From: Orobanche coerulescens | Taxonomy: Eukaryota > Streptophyta > Magnoliopsida > Lamiales > Orobanchaceae | Length of the DNA: 64,000 bases | Direction: 5' to 3' | NCBI GenBank assembly: GCA_033398695.1 | Contig: CM065804.1 | Coordinates: 14,803,001-14,867,000 of the forward strand | Part shown: positions 32,241-43,530 of the stretch, piece by piece | How the letters are laid out: every line of letters starts with the position of its first letter | Numbering within the stretch: position 1 is the stretch's first letter | Translations under genes and position numbers: made by a program | The notes under the pieces: model-generated | The model's database searches: none | Told to the model about the DNA's origin: nothing | Seen by the model: only the letters and a program-made list of their open reading frames with translations

Positions 32241-35047
32241 GAATGGTATCAGAGCTTAGGTTGTGGAAACCTAGGCTGTCGGGTCAAGTAGGGTCTGTTG
32301 AGTTTTGTCTCGTCGGATTTTATCTGACTGAGTTGTGTCGCGACGCGTCGTCTGAGTTGGTTGGTCGTGATTAGTATCGTGGGCGATCATCATCTTCGTG
32401 CGATCTGTGGATGTAAATCTCCCTTCTTTGTGTTGTGCCTCGTGTAACACGAGCTATTTTTATGATTATGAGTTAATTGACGGAATCCTCTTATGGATTT
32501 TGATTTCGTGATATGTGAATATTTGACTCCCATTTTTCGTTCATATGAGGAGTAGTGTTGATGTCTTGTGCATGTTTGACTTCATTTCTTTTATCCGCTG
32601 CGTGAGTTCTTTTGTAATGGCTTTCGGTATTTTACCGACTGAGTTTTATTTCGAAAACCAATTCCTTAACCGAGTTTTTGGCATTACGGCCTTGATCGTT
32701 TTGGCGAAATTCTTATGACGGTATTTATTATTTTCTAAATGGCTTTTGTAAGTTTTCGAAATAATACCGTCATCAGCCTTTTTGGCATTTTTGTAAATGG
32801 TTTTTAGCCTGGTGGGTTCCGGCGCGGGGCCCACGGCGTGTAATATTCCCGGGCTGAACCGAGGGCGTAATATTTCCGTGTAATTACCTGAAATTTTTGG
32901 GCATTCTAGCCCATTGAATTATTTTCGAAAACCTTGAGTATCTTAGAAAATTAAAATTCGAGACGTACTTTTAAAATGAATTATTTTCTTGCGGTGTTTT
33001 CAAGGTGTTTTCTAATGCCGCAATACATTTCAAAAATTTTCCGGTTGAGGACCAAAAATATTTTGAGATATTTTCAAATGCAGTTGCTTAGACCCAAGGG
33101 TCGAATATTTTTGAAAGTTTTTCACTAAAAGAAAGGTGTCCTCATTTTTGTTCAAACGCAAGATAATTTTCAAAGTCTCGATAATGGTGTTTGTACTACT
33201 TTTGTAAAATGATACTCAAGATCAACTGTTGTTTCCAAACTGTTTTCAAAAGGTGGTTTTCGTTTTTAAAACCTATCATTCCTGTTTGCGGACCGGAAAT
33301 ACGTGTATGGTTTTCGAACTTTCGTTACGGTGTTAAGCCCGAATTGTGATCGAATTGGTGGCATGAACGTCGAGGTGTTGCCACGCATTTGTTGTACTAG
33401 CCCTCTGTGAGAGGTGTGAACTGGTATTTACTGTTTGTCGCCTCGTGGTGATTTGCGTGTTGTCGCACGGGTGTGAGCTGTTAAAGCTTGGGTTTGTACG
33501 TTTGTGTACATATGTGATTGTTTCATAATGTTTGTAATTATGTGTTATTTATTGTTCGGGCCGTTGAGGTCGCCGAACGATACCGTCGTTGCTGTAGTGT
33601 TTGTGTGTATTATTTTACGATGATAATCGTTGTATATGATATGTATTATGATTCCTTGTTGTGCTAAGTTGGCATCTCCGCTATGTTGTTTTGCGACGTT
33701 ATGCCCCATTGTATCTAGCATTTGTATTTTCGGTATGCCGAGCCGAGGCGTTTCTACCGTGATGTGCCGGGGCATGCACGTGTAAATTTGTCCCTCTCGT
33801 CGGTAACACATTTCAAGTGTGGACTCGAGGGACACCGAATTCAGTTTTGCGAATTGGCTACCGAGACTTTCAGAGTTCGCACTTCAGCACAAGTATCAGA
33901 ATCGGATTTGAGAGGCCTTCGAAGGATGTTTCTGTCGGTTGCTTGTGTCGTCACCTTGATTTCGCTGCTGTGAGTTGCGGGGGCGACCTTCTTTTATAAG
34001 AGGTCGAATGTAGTACCCGTGTTGTTTTTAGACTCCTGCATTTTCTCTTTCTCGATTCTATCGACTCGCTCGTGTTCGTTGATACTTACTGAACTTGTTC
34101 TGTATTTCGGTTTCATTGATCGGACGAGGTGTGATCTTGTTTTGGATCAATCTGGTTATCGCTGTGACTTTTCCGAGTCCGGTTCGATACTTGTGAACCT
34201 TGTTCGGATGTAACATCTTTTGGTTCTACTAGTTCTTTTATTCGAAGTGGATCAGATTTTGAACTTCTATATTTTCGACTCTGTCGACTCGTTTATGTTC
34301 GTTAACATTTTCTGAGCTTGCCCTATCCCTTTCTTTTATCGATCGAACGAGTGTGGTGTTTTGAAATTACTCGTTTGTCGTTGTGACTTTTCAATTACTA
34401 TTCCCTTTCCTATGGATCTTATGCGAATCACATCTTGTTGCTTTTACCGGATCATATATTGTCTCGAGCCGAGACGTGAACCTGAGAGTTGTTGTTTGAA
34501 TTTTATTGTTCTTCGTGATTCGAACATGATTGTGCGATTTTTGTTGTCTCGACCGTTGTGGTTCGATCGTTTGATTGTTCGGTTTTTGTTGATCTCGTTT
34601 CGTGATTGTTGAGCATTCAGACTCCTTCCTAATTTCTTTATATTCGGGAAATTTGTCTCGTTTTCGATCTTCCAACCCTTGGGCGGTGGAATTCCGTATT
34701 TCTTCAGCGATTGGCTCGCGTTTTGATTGATGTACCGTTGGGGTGGTCAATCGTATTGATTTTCGTTCGTTGTGTTTTGTGATTGTTCGGATAATTGAAT
34801 TGATTGTATTATCCATTTGATGATGCTTGTCACTTGTTGGTTCTATTATATCCCTAACGGCGACGTTGTGTTGGTCGTCGTGGAGCGTGTTTTCACACCG
34901 TATATTCCGTTGCGTTGTTTGTAACGTTTCGCCGTTTGGCATTAGTTACGCGCTTCTTACGTATCTCATTGAGTTTTCCTGGCGGGATATTGCTTCTCCC
35001 TACTTGTTTTAAGTTTCGGGACGAAACTTCTTTTAAGGAGGGTAGAA
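32241..35047 (+). other. Element E interior: PBS, captured LTR piece, zinc-knuckle remnant, PPT
   Basis: The PBS TGGTATCAGAGC at about 32244 is perfect. About 32590-32880 is related to the 3' end of G LTRs (54030-54318). Two decayed zinc knuckles lie at 33728-33855: in the first, Cys is changed to Tyr or Val; in the second (FKCGLEGHRIQFC) one Cys is lost. The GACCTTC...GAGGTC hairpin and TGTAGTACCC follow at 33986-34020. AAGTTTCGGGACGAAACTT is at 35011-35029, then the polypurine tract. Confidence 0.77.
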
Positions 35048-37173
35048 TGTAATATCCGCAATTTTCGATTTCCGGTAAATTTCTTTTTTTTCGGCGGAAG
35101 TCCGTTTTGACGACTCGCTCGTGACCGTTTCGTCATTCCGAGAATGATTAATTCTGCACTTTTTGTCATCCGAGCTCGTTTCGGTGTCGTTTTGTTGAGT
35201 TCTGTGCTTTTTAGCGGTTTTTCCGCACTTGAGTTCGATTCTTGCGAATCTCGTCCGAAACTGTTGTTTCGACTTTCTCGTAAGTTCATTTAATTCTATT
35301 ATTCATGTTGCAAGCTTCGGTTTGGTTATTCGATCACGTATCGTGATTTTGGGGCGTTTTGGGCCATTTTCGTAATTTCCCAAAGTTTGGGGTAATTACT
35401 TTCCGTTGTCGAATTTCGAGCCTTCGGGTAGTCGGAATCGTGTGTTCTATTAGTGCTCGGATTCGTCTTTTCGAGTACTTCGTAACCGTATCTTAGATTC
35501 GTACTCAGGTTCGGGTTTCGGGGTCGTTCGGGCCGTCGGAGTTGGTCCCGGCCGAGTCATGGCCGGGCATGCTCGGGCCAGGCCACCCTGGCCGAGTAAC
35601 GTGCGGTAGTGACCGGAAGTTACGTACGTAAGGCCGGTTACGTACGTAAGGCCCTGGCCGGTAACGTACGTAACGTTCCGGCATTTTCCAGGCAGGGAGT
35701 TCGGCCATGGCGATTACGTCGTAAGCCGTGGCCGATTCGTGACGTAACACCGGGCAGTCGGCCTATTTAAGGCCTGGCAGCGTTTTTCTTCAGCCATTTC
35801 TCACTTCATTTCTTCTCTTCCGCGGCTGTGGGTGTGTATATCATGGAGGAGTGTTGTTATACAATTAATCCATGAAGCGTTGAGGTTCATATCATCAATC
35901 ATCCGTCCTATAACATCCTCCGATCTACCGAATCAGGTCAGATTTCCTAGAAATCTAATTTTGGGGAATTTGGGTATTTTGGTTGTTTTCGTCCGATTAA
36001 TCCGATTTAACTTAGGATTATGATGGATTGATGATTATTTAGATGTTTTATATCATTTCCTTTATTATTCCATGGTTGGATCGTATCGATTCGTTGTTTT
36101 GGTCGAGTTCTTGGTCGACGCCTTGAAGGTGTCCGGTAGAATGTCATAGAGGGGTTTTCGGGCGTTCTACGATTATCCTTCCTCGTATGATTGTTGATTT
36201 ATGGATTATATGTTGTTAGGGTCGGGTTTCTTGCGAAGAAACCGTGTTGAACCCTTCCGTTCGTTGTCGTCTTTCTTTTCGATTGCATCGGGCGTTTCGA
36301 AGCTTTCCGGTTGAGCCGTCTTCGTCGGGATACTTGCGTGCCGATTTCGAGGCAAGTACCTTGTCCATATAATTCTTGTTTTGTGGATATGATAATTGGT
36401 GATCGTCTAAATGTGTTTGTGTGGTCGTTTGAATTGAACTTTCAAAAGATTCGGTTTAGCCTTGTTAAAGGCTTGCTTTCAAAACGCGTGTGTTTTGTGA
36501 ATGGTGTGGTTTGAGAATGACTATATGAACTTTATGGATATGTTTGGTGTTGATGTTGCACTTGGTATTGCGTGTGGACGTATATTATTTCATTTCGGTG
36601 CGTTGCGGTTTGACGTGGTGTTTGGCTAAGTGTTGATGCCTCTGGATAAATTATTTGGATATCTTTGTTGCATTGTGATATGTGTGTGATTGTGTGAATG
36701 TGGGCGGGGCCTACGGTGGCACATGGCATGTGATCATGTGGCCAGGATGCAACAAGCGATTGATCCAACCGTGAGAGCCTAAGAAAAACTACGGTGGCAC
36801 ATGGCATGTGATCATGTGGCCAGGATGCAACAAGTGACTGATCCAACCGTGAGCGCCAAAGTTAATCTACGGTGGCACATGGCATGCGATCATGTGGCCA
36901 GGATGCAACAAGTGATTGATCCAACCGTGAGATGTTGTGATTTGTTTAGCTAGCCAGTGCGGGAGGGTCCTTAGAGGCCTCGTGCGGGAATCTATGATAT
37001 GACTCTGTTCCCAAGGCGATGCATATGTTGTGATTTGTTTCGCTAGCCAGCTCGGGAGGGTCCTTCGAGGCCTCGGGTGGGATGTCTGTGGTAGCGTCCC
37101 GGTCCTAGGCGATGCGCGTGCGTGATTATGTTTCGTTGATTTTATGTTCGTTGAGGACACGTGATGTTGGGCT
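35048..37173 (+). repeat. Element E 3' LTR, left part
   Basis: Aligns to the first three quarters of the 5' LTR and stops at the GGGCT target site of H. TATTTAA is at 35764. The palindrome array is 35595-35748, and the 78-bp repeats are at 36711-36932. Confidence 0.92.
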
Positions 37174-37428
37174 TGTAATATCCGTATTTTTCTTTCCCTT
37201 GTATTTTCGTTTTTGGTGTATTTCTCGATCGTAGTGACCCTCGTGTACTTTTCAGCGTGTCCTTTCTGTCAAACTGTTGAACTGTATTCTCGTTATTGTT
37301 GTGCGGAACCGCCGTTTCGGGGTTGCCGTGGATCCATTTCGTGTTGTTGGTTCCCAAATATTGATTCCTATCGCTTTATTCTCTTTCCGGATCATTTTTA
37401 TCATTTGGAACCCAATAGGGGGGGTGTG

Positions 37429-37714
37429 GGCCGCGGCACAAGATGTGCGTGCCGCGGCACACAAATTCCTTCAGTTGTTGGTCGGACAAACTGTACTGTG
37501 TGCCGCGGCACACCCATCCGGTGCCGCGGCACAGTGCCAGGCCAGTGCCGCGGCACGCCTGTCCGGTGCCGCGGCACACTCGTGCGTCTTCTGCGACCAA
37601 AACCCAACTGTACCGGGTGCCGCGGCACACGCAGGCTGTGCTGCGGCACAATGCCGAAACCTGGGAGTAATTTTTGGCCTGTGCCGCGGCACACTTCGGC
37701 TGTGCCGCGGCACA
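37429..37714 (+). repeat. GTGCCGCGGCAC palindrome array in H 5' LTR (about 10 copies)
   Basis: About ten copies of the perfect 12-bp palindrome, or one-base variants, lie at irregular spacing. The 3' LTR (44146-44411) has about nine; one 20-bp unit present near 37690-37712 is absent. Apparent repeat proteins in several frames are only translations of this array. Confidence 0.93.
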
Positions 37715-38296
37715 CAAAGCGGTAATTGTGCAAACTCGTCCTTATTAGACGAAATCGGCCGTCTTCTTCTTCATTTCACTGCGAGAGAGAGAGAGACCTA
37801 GGAGGGGAGAACTTCCCAAGCATTCTTCATCCGGGGGTCGATTTTTATCATTTCCCTTCGGTTGTGAGGCTCGGATAATCAATCTAACGCGTGTTCTACG
37901 GATCTTGGTACTTGAATCTTCAAAGGTAATATTTCTAGAACCCTATTTTCGATTAATTTGGGGGTTTTGGGATTTTCTTCCGATTAGTTCCGTTTTGTTG
38001 GTGGATTCATGATGTATACGATTAATATTGTTAGTATCTTTAGTTTTCCTACGGATTCATGGATATTTTGTGGATTTTTAAGGAATCGAGAGGGTTTGGT
38101 TGTGGTCCGCCCTCGTTGTTATTTTGGTACGAATATACATGAATCGTAGGCGGGTTTCCGGGTGTATTCCATTTCCATAATCGTTTAGAAGTGGTTGTGA
38201 TTGTGCTATTCGAATCGTTAGGTTCATTTTCGTCGGTTCCTCGCGGTTGTGCTTGATTCTTCCGTTCCGTTCGTGTCATCGTCTATTTAATCGAGG

Positions 38297-38688
38297 CAAG
38301 TATCCTTATGAACTTACAATCTTAACGTAGTAGTATTGCATGAGACTTGTGTGTGTGTATGCTCACTACAGGTTAGATCCGACGGGGTCTCGGTAGGGGT
38401 CCACGGAGGTGTGGATCGACGAGCTTTGCTTTTAACCACTACGGGTTAGATCCGACGGGGTCTCTGTAGGGGTCCACGGAGGTGTGGATCGACGGTTAAT
38501 TGTGGTGAATTTTACAAATGTGATTTGATATTGGCATTTCCGGAAATGAGTGTTTTCGAACGGTTTTCTTTATTGCATGCGTTTACTATATGTGTAAGAT
38601 GTAAGTTGTTCATCTGGTTACTTGTACTAGCGTAATTGCTAACCCCTCTGGGGACCCGTTTTGGGGAAATTCGTTTTATGAATTTCAG
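38297..38688 (+). other. Candidate GC-AG leader intron in H 5' LTR
   Basis: GAG|GCAAGTA at 38294-38303 and AATTTCAG ending at 38688, a 392-nt span. The same pair is at 44994 and 45394 in the 3' LTR. Confidence 0.38.
38364..38495 (+). repeat. Two-unit 73-bp minisatellite in H 5' LTR
   Basis: Two units share GGTTAGATCCGACGGGGTCT and GGGGTCCACGGAGGTGTGG, 73 bp apart. The 3' LTR copy is 45070-45200. Confidence 0.9.
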
Positions 38689-39061
38689 GTCAGGTTCATC
38701 GAGACGAGCGGGCGCTGGACCAGTATGCGGATGACGGCCGTGCGTGATGATTGTGCACAAGTGGTGTTTCGTTGTTTTCTATCTTTTACCTTTGTGGTCT
38801 TTCAACTAATAGGAGTACTCGAGTACTTAAGAACTTTTACTTGTCGGGGTTGTATTGTTGTTTATTATGTTTTGATGGATTATGGAGTCATGTTTGACCG
38901 GTTAAACCGGGTGAATTATTCTGTTGGGCGTCTATATGACGAGGTATTTTTCTGTTGTTTCTGTGAGTCGATGAGTATGATGCTTGTTCAGCCTGGTGGG
39001 TCCCATGTAGGGATTCACGGCGCTGTAATATACCTCGGATATCCTGGGGGTGTTACAGAAA

Positions 39062-39078
39062 ATGGTATCGGAGAACTA
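39062..39078 (+). other. Element H primer-binding site
   Basis: TGGTATCGGAG follows the LTR after GAAAA. It is close to the Met-tRNA complement TGGTATCAGAG, with one transition. Confidence 0.8.
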
Positions 39079-39292
39079 GGTTTATGGATACCTAGGCTTG
39101 TCGGTTTATTGGGTCTTGTGGTGTTTTGTTTTACACATCATCGTCACGCTGCCATGATTCCTAGATTACCAAAGGTCCGTAAGTTTTCCTTCCCGTGTTC
39201 ATTATTTCCTTGTATCGTACCTTTGATTCTCGACTTGTGATTGTTCTTTTCTCGTACTTACCCTCGTATGGCTTTTGCTACTTATTTAACTC

Positions 39293-40370
39293 CGATGGAT
39301 GCCGGAAGAGGTCGTGGTCGCGGTCGTGGTCGTGGACGCGCCGGGACGTGGGGCAATGGGGCGGCCACGTCGCAGCCTTCGGGAGCCGCAAGATCGACCG
39401 TCATAGCCATGCTTCTTCTCAGGAGCGTGCCGACCTCGGTATTGCGACCGTTATGCAGCAAATGGTGAATCAAATGGCGGCGATAGCTCAGGCGGTTCAG
39501 AACCCGGATCAGGCCCACGCTAATCGGGGCGGAGCGGATCGATGGCTCCAAGACGTTATCAAGATGCATCCTCCTCAGTTTTCGGGAGCTTCAGACCCGA
39601 TTGGCTGGGAAGGGTGTTTCAAAGAGATATCTAAGGTCTTCATTGCCACTAACTGTCCCGAGGAACGTAAAGTCCCTATTGCCCAATACTTTCTCACAGG
39701 GGACGCTACGGACTGGTGGGAGGCCGTTGGGCCCAAAGATCATGCCGTCGTGGCTGAGTTTCAAGAATTGATGGAGATCGAATATTGCCCGTGGCCGGCC
39801 GAGTGCTCGGGTACATGCTTTTTATGATGCTCAACCGCGGGATATCCCCGTATCTTAAGCTATTGCTGATTTTAATAAGGAGTTGGGTTATGTGAAGACC
39901 CAAGTTGTCGAGGAGAGCGACAAAATTTTCCATTTCTACAGACGGATGAAGTTGCCGATTCGGGACTATATGTCGGGGCTCGTCTGTACTACCTTGAAGG
40001 ATTACCAGAGTAGGGCCCTTGCTTATGATATGTCTGTGACGGCGAGTGAGGCGGCCCGCGAGAGTAAGAAGCAGAAGTCCGCTGGGAACTTTTCGGGCCA
40101 CAAGAGTGGGGGTCAGCAGAGATCCCAATCTGCTAACTTCCCCAGCGGTAGTCCACCTGCTCACTGGGTCCTCGTGGAACTACCAAAGGCTCCTTTTCGT
40201 GATGTGAAGTGTTTCAATTGTGGTCGACAGCCACATCACCGTACTTGTTTGAGCCCTTTGTCGACGTGTAATCGCAGTGGCCACCGGCCACAAGGCTACT
40301 GTGGCCGAGAGGGAGAAAATTCTTGGTGCCCGGGCTTCCATTCCAGCCTAGGGAACCAAGTGTGAATCGT
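39293..40370 (+). pseudogene. gag: Element H gag (capsid and nucleocapsid), frameshifted
   Basis: The likely start is the ATG at 39293, giving a Gly-Arg repeat N-terminus (GRGRGRGRGR). The frame changes near 39380. The capsid segment (KMHPPQFSGASDPIGWE, YFLTGDATDWWEAVG) is clear. A further frameshift near 39800 and a TAA near 39856 follow. From 39883 the frame is open to 40365 and includes a nucleocapsid region whose knuckles are damaged: CFNCGRQPHHRTC is followed by CNRSGH lacking its partner. The protein is of the same type as A gag. Without the frameshifts it would be a normal Tekay gag. Confidence 0.9.
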
Positions 40371-40499
40371 GGATCGCTTGCTCCTCAATCCCCGCCGAGT
40401 GCTAGTCGGGAAGAGGTCGGGTCAGCCCTCTAAGGGGGAGCTTCAAGTCGGCTCACCCCACCCGCATGTCTATGAGATGCGGAGAGCCGATGATCCAAT

Positions 40500-40766
40500 G
40501 GCTACCGTAGCGGCAGTACCGTTCATATTCTTTCTCATACCGTCGGTGTGCTTTTCGATTCCGGTGCTACGCATTCGTTCATATCTCCGGATTGTGTGCG
40601 CCGCTTGAGTCTCGACCGTTTGACGCCTTGTGAGCCCTTCATCGTTAAGCTTCCTAGCGGTGATAGGATCGTTGGTGATCGGGAGGTTCGAGACTGCTCT
40701 GTGTTTATTTGTGAGAGGGCTTGGCCTCTAATCTTATTGTTGTGGGTATTGAGGGTGAGGACTTAA
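40500..40766 (+). pseudogene. pol: Element H aspartic protease (frameshifted)
   Basis: FDSGATHSFISPDC lies at about 40554-40600, with the Asp in a DSGA active site. The frame is open from about 40548 to 40766 but shifts near 40720, where the next frame carries the [17 protein letters not shown] segment that should follow it. The shift is one step, so it could be a real mutation or a base-call error. Confidence 0.87.
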
Positions 40767-42475
40767 TTCTCGGGGATGATTGGCTCGAGCGGCATGGTGC
40801 AATCATGAACTATCACACGAGAATCATCACCATGTTAGCCGATGATGGCACCGAGCACTCCTTCACGGGCGTAAGAGGGGGAACCAGAATTGCTATTAAC
40901 GCCTTGAAGGCGATGAGTCTCCTGCGAAAGGGGTGTACTGGTTATTGGTGCTATGCCTTGAAGGCGGAGGATGGTGGAGTCGAGCTTTCGTCAATTCCAG
41001 TCGTTAATGAGTTTCCTGATGTATTTCCTGACGAGTTACCGGGATTGCCACCGGATCGTGAGGTTGAGATTGCTATAGAGTTAGAGCCGGGCGCGGCTCC
41101 TATTTCGAAGGCGCCCTATCGCATGGCACCTTCAGAGATGTCCGAGTTGAAGAAGCAGTTGAGTGAGCTTCTTGAGTCGGGGTATGTTCGACCGAGTGCC
41201 TCGCCTTGGGGCGCACCGGTCCTGTTTGTGCGGAAGAAGGATGGCTCACTACGTTTGTGTATCGACTATCGCGAACTAAACAAGGTGACCATCAAGAACA
41301 AGTATCCTTTGCCGAGAATTGACGACTTATTCGACCATTGCGGTGGAGTCACGGTATTCTCAAAGATTGATTTGAAATCGGGGTACTATCAGCTCCGGGT
41401 GAGAGAGTCCGATGTGCCGAAGACAGCTTTTCGGACGAGGTACGGACATTATGAGTTCGTAGTTATGCCTTTCGGGTTAACGAATGCGCCAGCGGTGTTC
41501 ATGCAGTTGATGAACAAAGTTTTTATCGAGTATTTGGATAAGTGCGTCGTCGTCTTTATTGACGATATTCTTATCTATTCGAGGAATGAGGAAAAGAATG
41601 CCCATCATTTGCGGGTAGTATTAGACATTTTGAGGACCGAGCAACTCTATGCAATGTTCTCGAAATGTGAGTTCTGGCTGAAGGAAGTGATGTTTTTAGG
41701 TCACGTGATTTCAGCCGAGGGGGTTCGTGTGGATCCGCAGAAGATTGAGGCCGTGTTGGATTGGGCACCGCCCAAGAATGTGAAGGAGCTCCGTAGTTTC
41801 TTGGGTTTAGCTGGCTACTATCGTAGGTTCGTCGAGGGTTTCTCGAAACTAGCTCGACCACTTACGCAGTTGCTCCAGAAGTCCGAGAAGTTCATCTGGA
41901 ATGACGAGAGGCAGTTGAGTTTTGAGGAACTGAAGAAGCGGTTGACTTCAGCCCCGGTTTTGGCGTTGCCATGTGGCAACGAAGGTTTTGCCGTTTATAG
42001 CGATGCTTCGGGTCAGGGTCTTGGGTGTGTATTAATGCATCACGGCAAGACCATTGCCTATGCGTCGAGACAGTTGAGGCCGTATGAGCTGAACTACCCT
42101 ACTCATGATCTGGAGTTAGCGGCAGTCGTTTTTGCGCTCAAGATTTGGCGTCACTATCTTTTCGGCACTACATGTCAGATTTTTACCGATCACAAAAGTC
42201 TGAAATACATATTTACTCAGCGAGAGTTGAATATGAGGCAAAGGAGGTGGTTAGAGTTGATTAAGGATTATGACCTCGAAATCCTTTATCATCCGGGCAA
42301 GGCGAACGTCGTGGCCGACGCCTTGAGTCGGAAACCGATTGCATTGCGATCGCTTGAGATCCTTACGCCTCAGTCCGAGCTTCGGCGAGCTTTGATCGAG
42401 TTAAATGTTGAGGTTCATTGCCGGAACCGCTTGACAATTTTGTGCTTTGGAAATTTCGTCGTCTTTGATCGATGA
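40721..42475 (+). CDS. pol: Element H pol: protease C-terminus, reverse transcriptase and RNase H
   Basis: This is the longest open frame in the Tekay elements, 584 codons. It opens with the end of protease ([12 protein letters not shown]), then a linker with [19 protein letters not shown] follows with [26 protein letters not shown] and FIDD at 41555-41566. Next comes the connection region ([12 protein letters not shown]), then RNase H with VYSDAS at about 41995 and TDHKSLKY. The tail ends with [15 protein letters not shown]. All RT and RNase H catalytic residues I can place are present. The first ATG is only the first Met of the open stretch; the real polyprotein starts upstream. Confidence 0.93.
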   Translation: MASNLIVVGIEGEDLILGDDWLERHGAIMNYHTRIITMLADDGTEHSFTGVRGGTRIAINALKAMSLLRKGCTGYWCYALKAEDGGVELSSIPVVNEFPDVFPDELPGLPPDREVEIAIELEPGAAPISKAPYRMAPSEMSELKKQLSELLESGYVRPSASPWGAPVLFVRKKDGSLRLCIDYRELNKVTIKNKYPLPRIDDLFDHCGGVTVFSKIDLKSGYYQLRVRESDVPKTAFRTRYGHYEFVVMPFGLTNAPAVFMQLMNKVFIEYLDKCVVVFIDDILIYSRNEEKNAHHLRVVLDILRTEQLYAMFSKCEFWLKEVMFLGHVISAEGVRVDPQKIEAVLDWAPPKNVKELRSFLGLAGYYRRFVEGFSKLARPLTQLLQKSEKFIWNDERQLSFEELKKRLTSAPVLALPCGNEGFAVYSDASGQGLGCVLMHHGKTIAYASRQLRPYELNYPTHDLELAAVVFALKIWRHYLFGTTCQIFTDHKSLKYIFTQRELNMRQRRWLELIKDYDLEILYHPGKANVVADALSRKPIALRSLEILTPQSELRRALIELNVEVHCRNRLTILCFGNFVVFDR

Positions 42476-43530
42476 GATTAAGCTGAAGCAGTTAGAGGAC
42501 CCGATGATTACTCAAATCCGATAGAACGTTCTTAAAGGAAAGTCACCTGGATTTGTAATTCACGAAGATGGTGTTTTGAGGTTTCGGGGTCGGATTTGTG
42601 TGCCGAACGACTCAGAGTTGAGACAGAGTATTTTGCGGGAGGCCCATGCTACACCATATTCCGTTCATCCTGGTTCAAGTAAGATGTACAAGGACCTGAG
42701 AAGAAATTTCTGGTGGAATGATATGAAGGATGAGGTCGCACAGTTTGTAGCGAGATGTTTGACTTGTCAGCAGGTCAAAATCGAGCATCAGCGACCGGCT
42801 GGGTTATTGCAGTCACTTCCCGTTCCGGAATGGAAATGGGAAGATATATCGATGGATTTCATTACGAGTTTGCCGAGATCGAGGTCGGGCATGAATATGG
42901 TATGGGTGATTGTTGATCGCCTGACCAAGTCGGCACATTTTCTGGGCATCAAGGACACTTGGGGCCCGGAGAAGTTAGCTCGTGTGTTTATTGCGCAGAT
43001 TGTGAGACTTCACGGTACTCCGAAGTCTATTGTTTCGGATCGTGACGGCCGTTTTGTATCGCACTTCCGCAAAGGTGCATAAGGCGTTGGGTACCCGTTA
43101 CATTTGAGTACCTCTTTTCATCCCGATCGGATGGGACGGTGAACGCACTATCTAGACGTTCGAGGATTTGTTGCGTGCTTGTGCTCTCGATTGGAGTAGA
43201 GACTGGGAGGAGTATTTGCCATTGATCGAATTCACGTACAACAATAGTTGGCACGCGTCGATTCGGATGGCACCGTATGAGGCACTTTATGGACGGCGAT
43301 GCCGATCTCCGATTTGTTGGAATGAGGCGTCCGATTTGGTCGGGACCGAGCCGGATGTCGTTTTAGAGACGAGGCGGAAGATAGAATTAATTCGAGAACG
43401 GATGTTGACTGCCCAGAGTCGACAGAAGTCGTACGCCGACGTCCGTCGTCGACCTTTGGAATTCGAGGTGGGAGACCACGTTTTGCTAAAGGTGTCGCCG
43501 ACGAAAGGAGTTTTTTATCGGCCCCTTTGA
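42476..43530 (+). pseudogene. pol: Element H integrase (zinc finger and core), broken
   Basis: After a frame change near 42420-42520, the HHCC finger is seen with HPGSSKMYKDL and CLTCQQVK. The core has SMDFIT with the first Asp and VSDRD with the second. Near 43070-43150 several single-base losses destroy the frame exactly where the catalytic Glu region (HPQTDGQSE in A) should be. The frame is open again from 43168 to 43530, matching A (LPLIEFTYNNSWH, EALYGRRCRSP). A short deletion near 43510-43525 removes residues present in A before the GPFE motif. Confidence 0.9.

Larger units (their letters stand above)
37174..39057 (+). repeat. Element H 5' LTR (1,884 bp)
   Basis: Starts TGTAATATCCG and ends GGTGTTACA. 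It contains the GTGCCGCGGCAC array (37429-37714), a GA microsatellite near 37784, the GCAAGTA box (38297), a two-unit repeat (38364-38495) and TTTCAG at 38688. No clear TATA box lies after the array. Confidence 0.94.

Noticed and set aside
35505..35750. Minus-strand frame with Tyr-Val-Arg repeats
   Set aside because: A translation of the TTACGTACGTAA array in E.
37213..37725. Long overlapping open frames with Cys-Arg-Gly-Thr or Pro-Arg-His repeats in H LTRs, on both strands
   Set aside because: They are translations of the GTGCCGCGGCAC array in all frames; being a palindrome, it gives similar peptides on both strands. No start context or family match.
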